A stretch of DNA of 64,000 nucleotides from Taxillus chinensis (GCA_023512835.1 CM042085.1:39758324-39822323); one strand, 5' to 3'; shown: positions 35,354-47,779, numbered from the stretch's first letter. Program-made: numbers and translations. The notes: generated from the letters alone by a model not told the origin.

Positions 35354-35605
35354 ATCATGCTCAAAGTATTTCAAGAAAATTAGAGTCGCACGCTTCACAC
35401 ATCATCACGTTATTCACATTTTCACACATAACAACAAATGCAATTAGTGCCCTAATGCCAATGCGTGCAAATCCTACCTCAGTCCGGGTCTACCCCAAGC
35501 ACACCTTGAGACTCAAAGAGGACCGTGTTGATTAGGCACGTCCCTCCAGGTTCCTCCAAAGGACTCAAGATAACCAGATCCACCCACTACCCTAGGCCAA
35601 CTAGA
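35354..35605 (-). other. Leader of E, continued after F
   Basis: This is the counterpart of the C leader (21795-22040) on the opposite strand. No ORF. Confidence 0.75.
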
Positions 35606-35621
35606 CCATGCTCCGATACCA
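35606..35621 (-). other. Primer binding site of E
   Basis: The minus strand reads TGGTATCGGAGCATGG, initiator-Met type, three bases from the LTR. Confidence 0.88.
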
Positions 35622-35624
35622 TAT

Positions 35625-36722
35625 TGTCACGCCTTGGATTTCCAACCCGAGGAGACCGGAACGTGACCCTCCCTTTACCCAAGTGGATAAAGGGGTTAGA
35701 GTACAACATACACCTCACATTTTATATTCGGAGACCAATCTTATATTTATTGAGTCCAAACATAACCAATGTGTCCAAAACATGCTTTTATTATATTAAA
35801 CTCCACCTTACAATATCTCCCCACCGGGGTTACAAAGCTTACATAAAAACATCAAAACTCAAATAACAAGAAGCGAAAAGGACTTCCACCTTGGTGTTCC
35901 CACCTAACGCCCGTAGGTTCCTATAAAGAAAACAACATGGTAGGAGGGTGAGCAACCACAACTCCAAGAGGGATCATGTCTCCCCAACCCATCCCCGTGC
36001 TCCTAACATCTACATGCTCTGGTACAAGTGATGTGTCATTATACAATTATTTCACAAGATATAATAACAGCAAAAGCAGCAATACAATCATACACAAAGC
36101 TGGTACATGAACATTCCCGGGCTTCCATAGCCACCGGGTTCCAAGAGTGGCCCCGGATCGACACCCATCGGGTTCCAAGAACAATCCCGGGTTCCACGCT
36201 GATCCCGGCTTCCACAGCCCACCAGGGTTCCACAAAACATAGTACACATACCACTAAGGCATACACCCAAACACTTAGTAGGCACACATTCACAAATGTA
36301 CAAACCCAGCCACCCAGCATAAAAACAAACACTTTGCATGCATACCTTTACCAACTCCCAAATCCAACCATACCAAAGATATTATCAAACACAGACTAGG
36401 CATATTCACAATACATATTCACACAGGCATTTTATCAAACATTTAACATGCATCGCCCACCCTACGTCGAATCACATCAAGACGCTATCAAGGCCAACAT
36501 TCATATAGGAGATCACACCTATATGAATTTACATATAAATAATATAACATTCAATGCGATATCTAAACGTTTCATCAACTATGGGGCCTAACCCCGGATT
36601 GGGTACAAGGTGACGTAACCCCACCCGTAGGAAAATGTATCACCACAATAACGATCCCCGCTCCCATGTCGAACGTCATCCGCCCTCGAGGAACACCACA
36701 GCAGAAATGGCCGTAACTCTCC

Positions 36723-36755
<33 letters not shown>

Positions 36756-37515
36756 GCGACGGATGTGGTGGTAAGAAGAGAACCCTAAACCTAAAACAAG
36801 AGGGCTCCTCATCCTTATATAGACCTCCCACTATCAAAATGACGTAGTTTTGATTAAGTGAAACCAAAGATCAAAACGACGTAGTTTTGATGGAACAAGC
36901 CACAACCTTCCCGCATCCCTACATGCCAAAATATCCACAATTTCGACACGGTCCTTTGGGAAAAGATGATTAGAATAACAAAACCAAGGTGACGGTACAA
37001 AAATATGGCTGCACGCCCTATTGCACACCATATCCCCAATTGACTTGCAGCTCCAAAAGCCGTGAAATTCTACCCCAAGCTTCCTTGCATCATGTAGAAG
37101 GCCGATATGCGAAAAATGCTTGCACACCAATTGGTCCAATTGGCTTTCAAGGCCTTTGGCTCTAAACTTCTATGGAAGGTAGAGGACATCATTTTGAGAA
37201 ACTTTAGTTCTGCATGCCAATTTTTTGAGGCCATCTACTTGGTCAAAATTAATCTCCAAAGCCCGACAAAACAACTTAAAAGCGTCAGATATGCAAATAA
37301 CATCTTCCTAGGGCATAAATGCATGTTATCAATTGTCACGTGCACCTCCCAAAAGTCCCCTCTTGGGCTCATCTCCTTCCCTCAAACTTGTGCATCAACA
37401 TTCAAGGTGTTTTAGGTAAAGTGTGTGGGAGGAAAACTCCTTAAAACCCAACAATCCCCATGCACAAGGCATCCGTGATTAACTTCTTACACACCGCAAA
37501 ACACGGGTCATTACA
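35625..37515 (-). repeat. 5' LTR of E, chimeric with Athila-like LTR sequence
   Basis: The LTR is 1891 bp, from TGTCACGCC to CATTACA on the plus strand. It has a minisatellite (36111-36237), CT tract (about 36719-36755), TATA box (minus strand, about 36823-36812) and two ACGT palindromes (36834-36858, 36870-36892). From about 36960 to 37332 it follows the D1 LTR (8820-9290) closely, ending GCATAAATGCATGTTATCA, the terminus of the Athila-like LTR. Tekay-type sequence then resumes to the end. Confidence 0.85.
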
Positions 37516-37919
37516 AGGTATGTCCTCTTCCTTCTCCTCCATTGCTTGCTCCAGAATTTGATGTTTGCTCATCCTCCTCACTGCCAAGTCCACTTCTTCA
37601 TGTTGTTGAGCTTCAATAAGTCGGAGCACTCCATCATTTGCTGTGGTAATTTCTTCCGCCAAAAGTCTTCCACCAACTCCTCAAAATCTTCAACCCATAA
37701 GCAGTCCTCCTCCTCTTGACCTTGTAAAGCCTTTCCCATACATGGAAGACTAAGGTCTCTTCATTAATTCTCTAGAGTCGTTGCCCTTGAGCCACATCTA
37801 TCGGTGCACACCCCGTTCGAGAAACGGTCTTCCAAGGAGGAGCCGAACTCCTCTATCTTCTTCCATTTCCAAAACTACAAAGTCTGCCGAAAAAATGAAG
37901 GAGCCCATCGACTAACGGG
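37516..37919 (-). pseudogene. pol: Athila-like pol (D1), pre-RT linker fragment
   Basis: The minus strand encodes ILEQAMEEKEEDIP just before the E insertion site. Across it (from 18493) the sequence continues into KAPGHLRYEF, the usual acidic linker and LKxLPxHLxYxF-like opening of Athila RT. This shows that E split one gene. To the right it meets the D2 LTR near 37920. Protease and the rest of gag-pol from this side are missing. Confidence 0.7.
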
Positions 37920-39401
37920 TGTTTCATGAACGAAACCCAAGTGAGGGTTAAGTTCTTGTCGTTTAAATCCCTTCTCAAAATATTAATTCCCTTAACTAAT
38001 GCTAAATAGAATAACGACAAGAAAGGGGTCGATCCCACAGAGATTACCAAGTTATCTAGCTTTAACTCAAATCACCAAATTAATCTTGCTTAAAACAATG
38101 TCTTGGCAAACAAAATTGTGTTTTAAAATTACTTTACCGAAAACAAGTGCAATTGAAATAACTAAAAATGTTGGATTTAGAATCAAAGATTAAGGCATCT
38201 AGGATCACAATTTCACCTCCCTATGTTATCTCTACTGGTTCATGGTATTAGGGTTGTCCGATTGAAACATGCTAAACATAAGCCAAGCACAACAAATGGT
38301 CATTGAGGTCCTTTTAAGAGTTGTATGCTAGAATGGTCATCTAAACACACAAACATGCAAAGCCAATAAATCATACTTGCAAAAGGATAATGATCACACC
38401 AATTACAAATAAGTGATTGAATCTCAATCCGCCCCAGACTAGGGCTAAGAATACCAAGGTGTACATCCAAAGATAGAAATTAAGAAACAGATTCATAAAA
38501 CATGCAAAACTCAATCATTCAAACCCAATATTCATAAACACAAACAAAGCAACAAGGGGGCTACATTGCTCCCCTAGATTATAAGAACTACTCATGTATG
38601 ATTACAAGCAAAACCATAGCAAGTAAAGCTAAACATCTTCTTCTAATCCACGCGCGCAACAAGGCTTCAAATCCAGGCTCGAAAATCAGCGACGGTGATT
38701 GCGACGGCTACTCACCTAGGTCAAGGAGCACCTCCAAGTCGTAAGCCCCTCTCTCTCTCTAAAAATATGTAGGGGGGTCTAGGATACATAGCATGGGGCG
38801 TGGAGCCTCTATTTATAGAGGTTGGATGGGCCTTGAGGTGTGTAACCTAGCCCATCTATCAAAACGACATAGTTTTGATAAGTGACACTTCAAACTTTAA
38901 AATCTCTATCTTCCATCCACAATTTGGACATGGGCCTTTAGAACAAATGATCAAGCATGAAAAAACGATAGGATTGGTCCAAAAAATATCTCTACACGTC
39001 AATTTGCACGTGATATGGTGAATTCACGTGCAGCTCCAAATCGGCTCAAACTTCTCCCTAAGCTTCCTTGCATCCCGTAGAGGCCCGAGAAGCAAAATAG
39101 TTCGCACGTGAAATGGGTGAATTCACGTGCAGCTCCAAATGCTCTGAAATTTCTGTGGTAGGTAGAGGACATCATTCTAAGCAACTTTTGTTCTTGCACG
39201 CCAATTGTTTGAGGCCATCTACTATATCAAAAGTGAGCTCCAAAATCTGCCAAAACAAACTTAAAAACGCATGTATTTGCAAATAGCATCTTCCTAGGGG
39301 TTAGAGCAAATATATATGATATATGAAGTAATAAGGCTCTAATCATGCTCTTAAACATCCTAAATAAACACTAGAATAATGGCATAAAATGCACGTTATC
39401 A
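37920..39401 (-). repeat. 3' LTR of D2
   Basis: It is homologous to the D1 LTR over most of its length (shared GGGGTCGA-CCCACAG block and CTCCCCTAGATTA) but clearly diverged. The right end is GCACGTTATCA at 39401. The left end is uncertain, 37920 or 37927. TATA box CTATAAATAG on the minus strand near 38818-38809; ACGT palindrome near 38859-38884; CACGTG inverted repeat 39104-39130. Confidence 0.8.
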
Positions 39402-40930
39402 AATACACCACACTTGAACCACTTTGCTTGTCCTCAAGCAAAAACATACAAGCATGCAAAAATAAAATAAACACGCAATCAAACGGAAGAAAAAATAAAA
39501 TAACAATCAAGGAGAATCATGGTTTCCTAAGCATGCAACTCTATCATGATGAAATGGGAATTTAAGCATCAAAATGAGTCATAGCTTAGTTCATTCATGT
39601 CCATATCCCTTGTCCAACAACCACGCAATATCACCACTTAAATTTCAGATATGAGCAAGCAATCCATGATAAAATAGCACCTAGTTTCCCTTTAAGTTCT
39701 TACCAAGGATAAGCAACCTCACTCAAATATAATAATTCTCAAGCCCAATACCTATCAATGAACAATGGATGGAAAACTCTATCTCTACACTCACCATTAG
39801 CTATTGATCAAGACTTGCCAAGCAATCATGAGAGTTCCCTATTGTGCTCATCAAAGAAAACACACCCTCTATTCTACTTTATTTGAACTCACACGCTAGT
39901 CTAAACTCAATAAACTCACATGAGCCAAAGAATTGAGCTCAACACTTCTCAAATAAACAAAACTCACCCAATGTGGTTACCAAACTAACTAATTACTCAT
40001 ATGAACATCAAGCCAATGTGGCTTTTATTTTGAATCCCTCTTTTCTTTTCTTTTCTTTTCTTTTCTTTTTTTTGTTTTTTTTAGTAATAACCTTACAAGG
40101 TTGCATTTTATGCTCTCCCTTGATGGATTATTCACTCTTTTTTTTACTCACATAACACATAAATAAGACTGATTTTTCTAATGCATACCCCTTGCCATTT
40201 TGCTACATAAGGAGAGACAAAAAATTCATTGATGTCTCATATCCCATTTCCCAATTAAGTGATGGATTTTTCACATTCTATATCACAACCTTTTATATTT
40301 ACAACACAACAAACAAAAATTAGGATACATAGGAAGTCAAAGTGACTTAAAGGTCTTGCACCCTAACTAAACACCAAACATCGAGCACTAATAAGTAATC
40401 ACATGCTTACTTGACTCCTACCATTAAATAACTAATGTTCGGTGCAGAGAGGAGTAGAATTATTACCCATACCCTAAAATGGCACTCAAAGGCTAAAAGA
40501 AGTGTTCTCATTTTTCATTTCTTTTTCACTCAACTTTAAGGGTTACTTAGGTCTATCATAGCATTTCATGTTTAACTAATATTCAAAACTCAGCTCCAAA
40601 AACATGGTGATATCATTCAAAAGATAAAGACATGATCAAACTACATTAGAGCACATTTTAACTACTTAAAAACCCTTATCACAACATGACTTACTAATGT
40701 GGCATAAAAAATTAAATTTTAAGCCAAAATTGCATACTTAATATCCATGCCTCCACAAGCAAATCATTCAAGCAAACAACTCAAACAATCATGCAACTAA
40801 AAAACAGCTTTTTTTTAAATAAAACATGCAATCACAACATAAAAGACAAGCAAGTGGCTCAAGTCACTCCCCATACACCACACTTAAAATATGCTATGTC
40901 CTCATGGCATAAAATAAGGGAGTGGGAAAA
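39402..40930 (-). other. 3' untranslated region of D2, no gene seen
   Basis: AT-rich, with a CTTTT repeat near 40038-40070. It matches the D1 3' UTR but has no J insertion, which shows that J entered D1 only. Confidence 0.75.
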
Positions 40931-43272
40931 ACACTTACCCATAGTTTGGCACATTGTAATAGTAGATGACATTGGCCACCATTCGTCGCACTCTGAGCCA
41001 CAAAGTCAACCGACGTCTCGCCGCGCACTTCCCAAGTTTGCTTCCCTTGCAGAATAGCCATCATGTAGTAGAAAAGCAAAGATCCCACACTGAATTGGTC
41101 AAGTTGGGGAATTTGCATTTCGTTGTAGTGAATAAGAGGGAGCTTGTCCGCCAACAAGCCTTCTTTGATCATCGCCACTTTGATTCGTTTGATGAACCCA
41201 TGCACTAACCTGTCTTTTCCGTCCGGCAAACCCTTCGCCTTGGCTTGGATCATATAAAGCACGGCATGTCCTATATCCGTATTCAAACGGACCAATACAT
41301 AGTGGCGGTCAATGTGCACCGGAATCAACACCTCACGCATACCATGCAAAGGGCGGTGGCCTTCATTCTCACCATTGATGCGTTGCGCTACACCTCTTCT
41401 GGACAAGGGTTGATTGTATATCTCGCACAAAGCATGATGGAAGTGAATCGAGCTAAGGGGTAGTTATGAGGCTCGGCCTCCACTACATAGCGCATGGTCC
41501 TGCGGAAGAGGTCTATCTCTTCGGAGTAGAGATATTCATTCCCTGAGATCCTCTTTTAGGCCAAAAGGGGGTGAAGATATCATTATCCCGTATAAGCCGA
41601 GCCCTCGAACCGTGGAATTGATGAATTCTTCAAACGTTGCTGGCCTCGTCGAATGATAAAGCTGGATTAATGATTAAATGGATAGGAGGGCCAAGAAGGT
41701 CTTCAAGGTTCACAGGCATGTATGTACCCCAAGAGACGGGATGTATAATGCACAAGAGCCCGAGAAAATGCAGGATCAAGAAAAGGCCGGAAGGGTGAAT
41801 ACCTTTCTCGCTGGCTGTCTCCTCTTGAGGCCGGAAGGGTGAATACCTGTTGCTGGCTTTGCCTCTTCGGTTGATAGTAGGATGGCCCACTGAAGATTCC
41901 TGGGTCGAGGTGGATCCGCTGGGCCGGATAAGAAACTTCGGGGATGGAGAGGGTTCTTCATCGATATCTCCACTATAGGAGAACATTTTGATGCTTTCCT
42001 CTTGCTCAAGGCCTTCGGATTTTGCCTAGGAGGCCTTTGACTTCTTTGTTGTCCTTCCTCAGGGCTTCCACCGGCACCGGGTGCTGGCATTTGCCTCCCT
42101 GAGCTGCCGTGTTTCTTGCCTCCAAGCTTCGGTAGATGCAGAACTGGAGCTTCTGTGAGCTTCCCATGCTCTAGCAGATGCATGAGCAGCCATGCCGGGG
42201 CCTCCCATGCTCTAGTTCTAGGTCGTGAAGTAGCTTGTTAGTCTCCAGAGATGAGGGCCATTAATTCTTCAAATTGGGCACTAGTGATGTGCCCATTAGT
42301 GATCGCCCAATTGATGACCTCCACTTCGCTCACCACCTGCCCACGAATGCCTTGAAAGAAATTGAAAATATCTTCTTTGTGTACATTGAACCGCATGTAC
42401 ATGGCAGTGAGTCCGTATAGAGTCCGCTTCCTTTGATCCAAATGAGGAGAGGTCCCCTCGCAAAGTCGATGGATCGCTCCACATGAACACCGTGCCTGAA
42501 GGGCGTGATGGAGGAGGAACATTGGTTGCCCAATGACCTCTCGGGTACTAATCCCCAAACCCCTTCAAGATGCAATACTCTTAACACCCAGGTGAGAAGG
42601 AAAAGTGATGCTATCCATGGAGGAAAAATGCAAAGCAGGCATGCTTTGAAATATCAAACACAAAAATCGCCATTTATCCGCTTTGATGAGTTTTTTCTTC
42701 CACCATTTAAAAATGGTAGTGGCCTAATCCACATTTAGCATATGATCAATGCTATACATGAACTCGGTGTGGCTTAGGCACACTATCTATCCCACTGTCC
42801 GAATCAATAAGCATTTCCCTACCAGGTAAGCTGACATCTAAATTTTCCAACAAAACCATTCTTGGTATAACGCCTTCGACTTTGAAATTTTCTAATATAG
42901 TTGCATGCGGCACCAAATTCTCCTAGGCTTAGCCGAGGAAAGCTATCACTGGTGCGGGGAGGTTAAAGCAATGTCTAATAATTTCAGGGTAATTCGACAT
43001 AAACCCCTTGCACAACCCCTATCGGTTCATCCCCACTCACATGGACAGATGCATAAAATTCTTGTAAGGCGAGTAGGAAATAGCATGGGCAGATACTAAC
43101 CTTTGTAATCCCAGATTTTGAATTTTAAGAGCCACCTCTCTAACCCAGCCCAGCTCCGAAGCCTCCAAAGCCTGCATATCAAGAGCATGCCCCAAGAGTA
43201 TCTCCTCCTCGAGTTGGTATCAGCACTAGGTGAGTGCACCTCTTCCCGGCCAGTCCTCCTTGTGCGTACCAT
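40931..43272 (-). pseudogene. Athila-like post-pol ORF (D2) with Ulp1-like C-terminus
   Basis: The ATG at 43272-43270 opens MVRTRRTGREEVHSPSADTN. The N-terminal region carries ALDMQALEASELGW-like sequence as in D1. The C-terminal part reads VLIPVHIDRHYVLVRLN (candidate His) and then MQIPQLDQFSVGSLLFYY, where Ulp1-type peptidases have the Gln and the catalytic Cys followed by Gly. Here Val replaces Cys. The Asp block (YDPS in D1) is altered to MIQA. About 2.3 kb long with several frameshifts. It is homologous to 12543-14803. Function is not known; a SUMO- or ubiquitin-like deconjugating fold is an inference from motifs. Confidence 0.6.
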
Positions 43273-44130
43273 CTTTGGAATGAGAGTAAAGAGCAAAGAG
43301 CGAAAAGCGAAGAGCAAGAGAGCAAAAGAGCAGAGTTTCTCTAATACTCAAATGCGGAGTGATTTTGGTGTGGAAGCCTTCGAAGATGGCCTCTCTTTAT
43401 ATAGCGTGCAAGGAAAGATGCTCCAATTGGCGTGATACACGTGCCCCTAGATTTTCGAGTGTTCTGACCAAAATAGCCCTTGCACGTGAATTGGTGAATT
43501 GGCGTGCGTGTCGAATCGTCCCAAACTTTGGTGGTGGGTCCCCCTTGAGCCGGCAAGCAATAGTCCCTTCGCATGTGAATTGTTTGAAGCTTCTAGGAGG
43601 GCTAAAATCGGTAGTTTGCATTTTTGAGCCCCCATACGATGACCAACAATTGCGTGCAAGAGTAAACGTGATTCACATGGTCTTCATCTACCATTCCAGT
43701 TCTGACTAAAAGGAGGTGCACGTGAATTGGGCAATTCACGTGCAAATTCACGTTCGAGCCCAAACTGGCCCAAATTTCTCCACTTAGTTGCTTGTGCATT
43801 ATGGACCATCTTTAAGTCTTGCATGTGAATTGTTTGAGCCCATCTTCAAGCACTTTTGGGCTTCACTTGCTCCTTGCTCCTTGACTTTGACTTTAAAAAC
43901 AATTCACAAGTTCAGGACCCAATAATTTGCTCATCCTGCAAATGGTTAGTTAAGAAAGAAGCAAAGTCTCCTGCACAATGGTTAGCTTGCAAACAAATTT
44001 ATTGAATAAAATAAATAAAAGAAAATAACATAAAATAAAACATAGCAGTAAACATTGGGTTGCCTCCCAACCAGCGCTTTATTTAAAGTCTCAGAACTAG
44101 ACTTTCGGTTATGATCATGCAATGGTGAAA
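43273..44130 (-). promoter_or_regulatory. Promoter-like spacer upstream of the D2 post-pol ORF
   Basis: On the minus strand a TATA box (CTATATAAA, plus-strand 43396-43404) lies about 125 bp before the ORF start at 43272. Upstream is a perfect 12-bp inverted repeat TGCACGTGAATT / AATTCACGTGCA (43717-43728 and 43733-43744, 4-bp loop), the same as in the C LTR. Further CACGTG-like sites occur at 43440-43500. No ORF is supported. It resembles the U3 of the family LTRs. Confidence 0.5.
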
Positions 44131-46735
44131 GAGAGGGAATTAACTATCTCCTCTCGAGTTGAATCAAAGTATGGTTTCAAGTCAGTTGCCATTCACCCAA
44201 AATTTCTTGCCATCTACGACTTGGAGCTCAAAGCTCCCATATGGCATCTTATCAACTATCGCTAAGGTCCCATCCACTTGGACCTTAATTTTCCAGGAAA
44301 TAACCTCAACCCCGTGTTAAATGTAAGAACTTTCTGCCCTAAGGTTAAAGGTTCATTGTTGAGTTGCCTATCATGCCATTTCTTAGTTCTTTCTTTGTAA
44401 AATTTAGCACTATTATAGGCATCTAGCCTAAGCTCATCTAACTCAACTAATTGAGTCATCCTAAGCTCCTTGGTCTCTTGTGGGTTAAAATTTAACTTCT
44501 TCAAGGGCCCAATGAGCCTTGTGTTCTAGTTCCAGGCAAGTGACATGCCTTACCATATAGAATACGGTAAGGTGACATCCCAATGGGAGTTTTATAAGGC
44601 TGTCCTATAGGCCCATAAGGCTTCATCAAGCCTTTGAGACCAATCTTTCCTATTTGCTCCAACAGTTTTTTCTAGTATGGCTTTAATCTCTCTCGTTGGA
44701 CACCTTTGCTTATCCATTAGCTTGTGGGTGGTAAGCTAAAAGACTTCCTATGCGTTACACCATACTTGTTCAATAATTTGTCAAACAATTTGTTGCAGTA
44801 AATGACTACCCTCATCACCGATTATAGCCCTTGGTGTCCCAAAACGGCTAAAGATGTTCCTAGTAAGGAAGTGAGTCACAACCCTAGCATCATTCACTCT
44901 AGTAGGAATCCTCTCTACCCACTTAGACACATAATCCACAAGCAAGCAAAATGTATGAATACCCATCGAATTGGGGAATGGCCCCATGAAGTTAATGCCC
45001 CAAATGTCAAAAATTTCAACCGGAAGGATTCCGACTAAGGGCATCTCATTTTTCCTAGACAGACCACCTACCCTTTGACATCTATCACACTTTTTGATGT
45101 GGACATAGGTGTCTTTCACCATGTGAGGCCAATAAGCCACACCGCATGATTTTAGCCAGTTCTTTGCACCCCAAAGTGGCCCCCATAATGTGATGCATGA
45201 CAATGATGTATTATGTCATCTACCTCCTCCTCAAGGACACACTTTCTAATGATTTGGTCCTGGACACCTCCTATGAGAATAGGGTCTTCCCAAATGTATT
45301 TCTTAGCATCCACTACCAATTTCTTTCTCTCGGTGGTAGCCTAACCGCTGGGTATGAACCCAGTGGCTAAATAATTTGCTATGTCAGCAAACCAAGGAAG
45401 ATGATGCACCTCAAACAACGACTCATTAGGAAAGTCATCTACAATGGGTAGAGACTTAGGTGCATTCTCCACACGGGAGAGGTGATCGATCACGCAATTT
45501 AGGGCTCCCTTTGTGTCTCTAATTTCAAGATCAAATTCCTGTAAAGAGGAGAACCCACCTAATCAAGCGTGGCTTAGCTTCTTTTTTAGCAAACGAATAT
45601 TTCAATGCAGCATGATCAAGATAAACAATGACTTTAGACCCAAAAAAGGTAGGTCTAAACTTGTTGCGCCCATAAACCATGGCAAGAACTCTTTCTCGAT
45701 GGTGGTATAGTTCGCTGAGCATCATCTAAGGTCTTACTAGCATAAGTAAATGACCCTAAACACCTTTTCTCGCCTTTGCCCTAAGACTACCCCCAAGCAT
45801 AATCACTTGCATCACATATTAGCTCAAAAGGCCGAGCCCAATCAGTTTGACTATAACAAAGTGAGATGACTAACTTACCTTGAGGATGTTGAAAGCTTCT
45901 GCAAACTGCATTAAACTCAAAGCTTGTGTCCTTCTCTAACAGCCTACTCATGGGTTTTGCAATTTTAGAGAAGTCCTTAATGAATCTCCTATAAAAGCCA
46001 GCATGGCCAATGAAACTTCTCACTCCTTTTTCATTGGTTGGAGGTGGCAGAGTCTCAATAAGGGAGATTTTTGCCTTGTCTACCTCCAAACCATGTGCGA
46101 GACACCTTGTACCCTAGAACTATCCCCTCGCTACCATGAAATGGCATTTCTCCCAATTTAGGACTAGTTCCTTCTCCTCACATCTCTCTAAGACCACATC
46201 TAGATTTTTCAAGCATTGTTGGTAGGAGGAACCAAACACCGAAAAGTCATCCATGAAGACCTCCATGATCTCCTCAACCAAACCCCGAAAAATGGCCATC
46301 ATACACCTTTGAAAGGTGGCAGGGGCATTACAAAGCCCAAATGGCATTCTCCTAAATGCAAAAGTGCCAAAAGGGCACGTGAAGGTGGTCTTTTCTTGGT
46401 CCTCGGGCTTAACCATGATCTGATTATACCGGGAATAGCCATCCATAAAGCGATAGTTGACTATAACACCTAACCTATCCAACATTTGGTCAATGAAAGG
46501 AAGAGGAAAATGGTCCTTCCTAGTAGCCTTGTTCAGTTTTCTATAGCCAACACACACTCTCCACCCCGTCAAAGGTGCGAGATGGGATCAATTCATTTTT
46601 CTCATTTTTAATCACGGTCATGCCCCCTGCCTGGGGCACAACATGCAATGGACTTACCCACTCACTATCTAAATAAAGATAAATTATACCCGCATTTTTC
46701 CATTTTAAAATTTCTTTTCTAACAACATTCGACCA
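44131..46735 (-). pseudogene. pol: Athila-like pol (D2): RT, RNase H, integrase
   Basis: From the right on the minus strand: VVRKEILKWKNAGIIY (RT start), RT core with CPFGTFAFRRMPFGLCNAPA and FMDD (plus-strand 46246-46257), the connection GVRSFIGHAGFYRRFIKDFS, RNase H with [19 protein letters not shown], integrase zinc region (HIKKCDRCQRVGG) and catalytic block (WGINFMGPFPNS), and the C-terminal region KKLNFNPQETKELRMTQLVE to LRLFPGKLRSKWMGP. It is the closest relative of the D1 pol in this window. Several frameshifts make it inactive. Confidence 0.87.
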
Positions 46736-47582
46736 CTGCCAATCAGCCAAAGACAGTCTCTCCAAGAGTTCAGCTGTAGCATCAGGCTCTAGATTCATTA
46801 AACATCCTCCAACAGCTGCATTCACCTTATCTTGTGAGTGAGACTGAAGACCAGTGTAGAAAGATTCAATTTGAATCCATTGGGGTCTTCCATGGTCAGA
46901 GCATCTTCTTATCAAATCTTAAAAGCGCTCCCAAGCCTCATGAAGAGTCTCCATCTCATCTTGCCTGAATCTGCTGATTTCCCCTCTGAGCTGGATCACC
47001 TTGGAAGGAGGAAAGTATTTAGACATGAATTTAGTCTGCATCTCCTCCCAAGTATTTACTAAACCTGTTGGTAAACTGTTAAACCACCCAAGAGCTCTAT
47101 CCCTTAAGGAGAAAGGGAAAAGCCTTAGCTTTATTGCCTCCTCCGACACATTGTTGATCTTTATGGTGTCACACATTTGGTAGAATCTCATCAAATGCTG
47201 GTGTGGATCATCCACTACTGTTCCTCCAAAAGCGTTGTTGCTCACCATATTAATTAATGCCGGCTTCAGCTCAAAACTATTTGCTTGAACTCTTGCTTGC
47301 CTAATCCCAGAATAATGGTTTGACTCATCGGCCTCACGTAGTCTAAGAAGGTTCTGGGCATAAACCTATTACCCTCTTCTTCTTGATATTGGCCATTGTA
47401 ATTGACCCCTCCTTGCAGTGCACCACTATCAGGCCTTAAATCTGCCATCAATTCACCTACTGAATGCTCTAAGCCTTGCAGTGCATCTTCACCTCTCATC
47501 TTGCTTCCTTAGCTGCCCTGCGATAAGCTATGAACAACCTTTCAGGTTCCCGATTAAATGGTATAAGCTCCTCTCTTGGCAT
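46736..47582 (-). pseudogene. gag: Athila-like gag (D1), 5' part, fused to D2 RT
   Basis: The ATG at 47582-47580 opens MPREELIPFNREPERLF. After a frameshift near 47505 follow FELKPALINMVSNNAFGG, DPHQHLMRFYQMCDTIKI, LRLFPFSLRDRALGWFN and HEAWERFK-like blocks of the retrotransposon gag domain (Athila type). At about 46735, after LLERLSLADWQW, the sequence changes to the RT of D2 (VVRKEILKWKNAG). The C-terminus of gag and protease are missing. Confidence 0.85.
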
Positions 47583-47756
47583 GCATAACTAGGAATTCTC
47601 GCAAATACGCTGTGAATGTTCCTGTATGAAAACAAGAACACACCCAGTAGCTCCGAACAATTCAAAAATAAATAAAAATAAAAGAAAAATAAGCACCAAG
47701 ATCAGAATTCAGACAATTTCATTTAATGTTGATTTTCTAAAGCTAGTCAACCATTG
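47583..47756 (-). other. Short leader of D1
   Basis: About 170 bp between the PBS and the gag start; nothing else seen. Confidence 0.65.
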
Positions 47757-47776
47757 AATCCCCAGCAACGGCGCCA
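47757..47776 (-). other. Primer binding site of D1 (Asp tRNA type)
   Basis: The minus strand reads TGGCGCCGTTGCTGGGGAT, one base from the Asp tRNA complement used by Athila elements, three bases from the LTR end. Confidence 0.88.
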
Positions 47777-47779
47777 ATT

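Larger units (their letters stand above)
18494..37515 (-). mobile_element. Element E: Tekay-like Ty3 chromovirus, hosting C and F
   Basis: Target duplications AGGTA lie at 18489-18493 and 37516-37520. On the minus strand: 5' LTR (37515-35625), initiator-Met PBS (35621-35606), leader split by F, gag (31920-30690), protease, RT and RNase H start (30600-28991), element C, rest of RNase H and integrase (21550-20032), and a 3' LTR missing its first part (20031-18494). Removing E rejoins the D1 pol at its pre-RT linker. Confidence 0.92.
37920..46735 (-). mobile_element. Element D2: second Athila-like element, 5' half deleted
   Basis: The order on the minus strand is pol from RT onward (46735-44131), spacer, post-pol ORF (43272-40931), 3' UTR and 3' LTR (39401 to about 37920). 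It is a diverged relative of D1. Its own 5' LTR, gag and protease are absent: at about 46735 its RT is joined directly to the gag of D1. It probably inserted into the D1 pol, and one deletion then removed everything between its RT and the host gag. Confidence 0.8.

Noticed and set aside
35277..35393. Inverted repeat GCGACTCTAAAATTT versus AAAATTAGAGTCGC near the F end
   Set aside because: The right arm belongs to the leader of E (it aligns with C near 22010), so the pairing is coincidental across an insertion boundary.
47757..47776. tRNA gene fragment
   Set aside because: It is a primer binding site only; no cloverleaf surrounds it.
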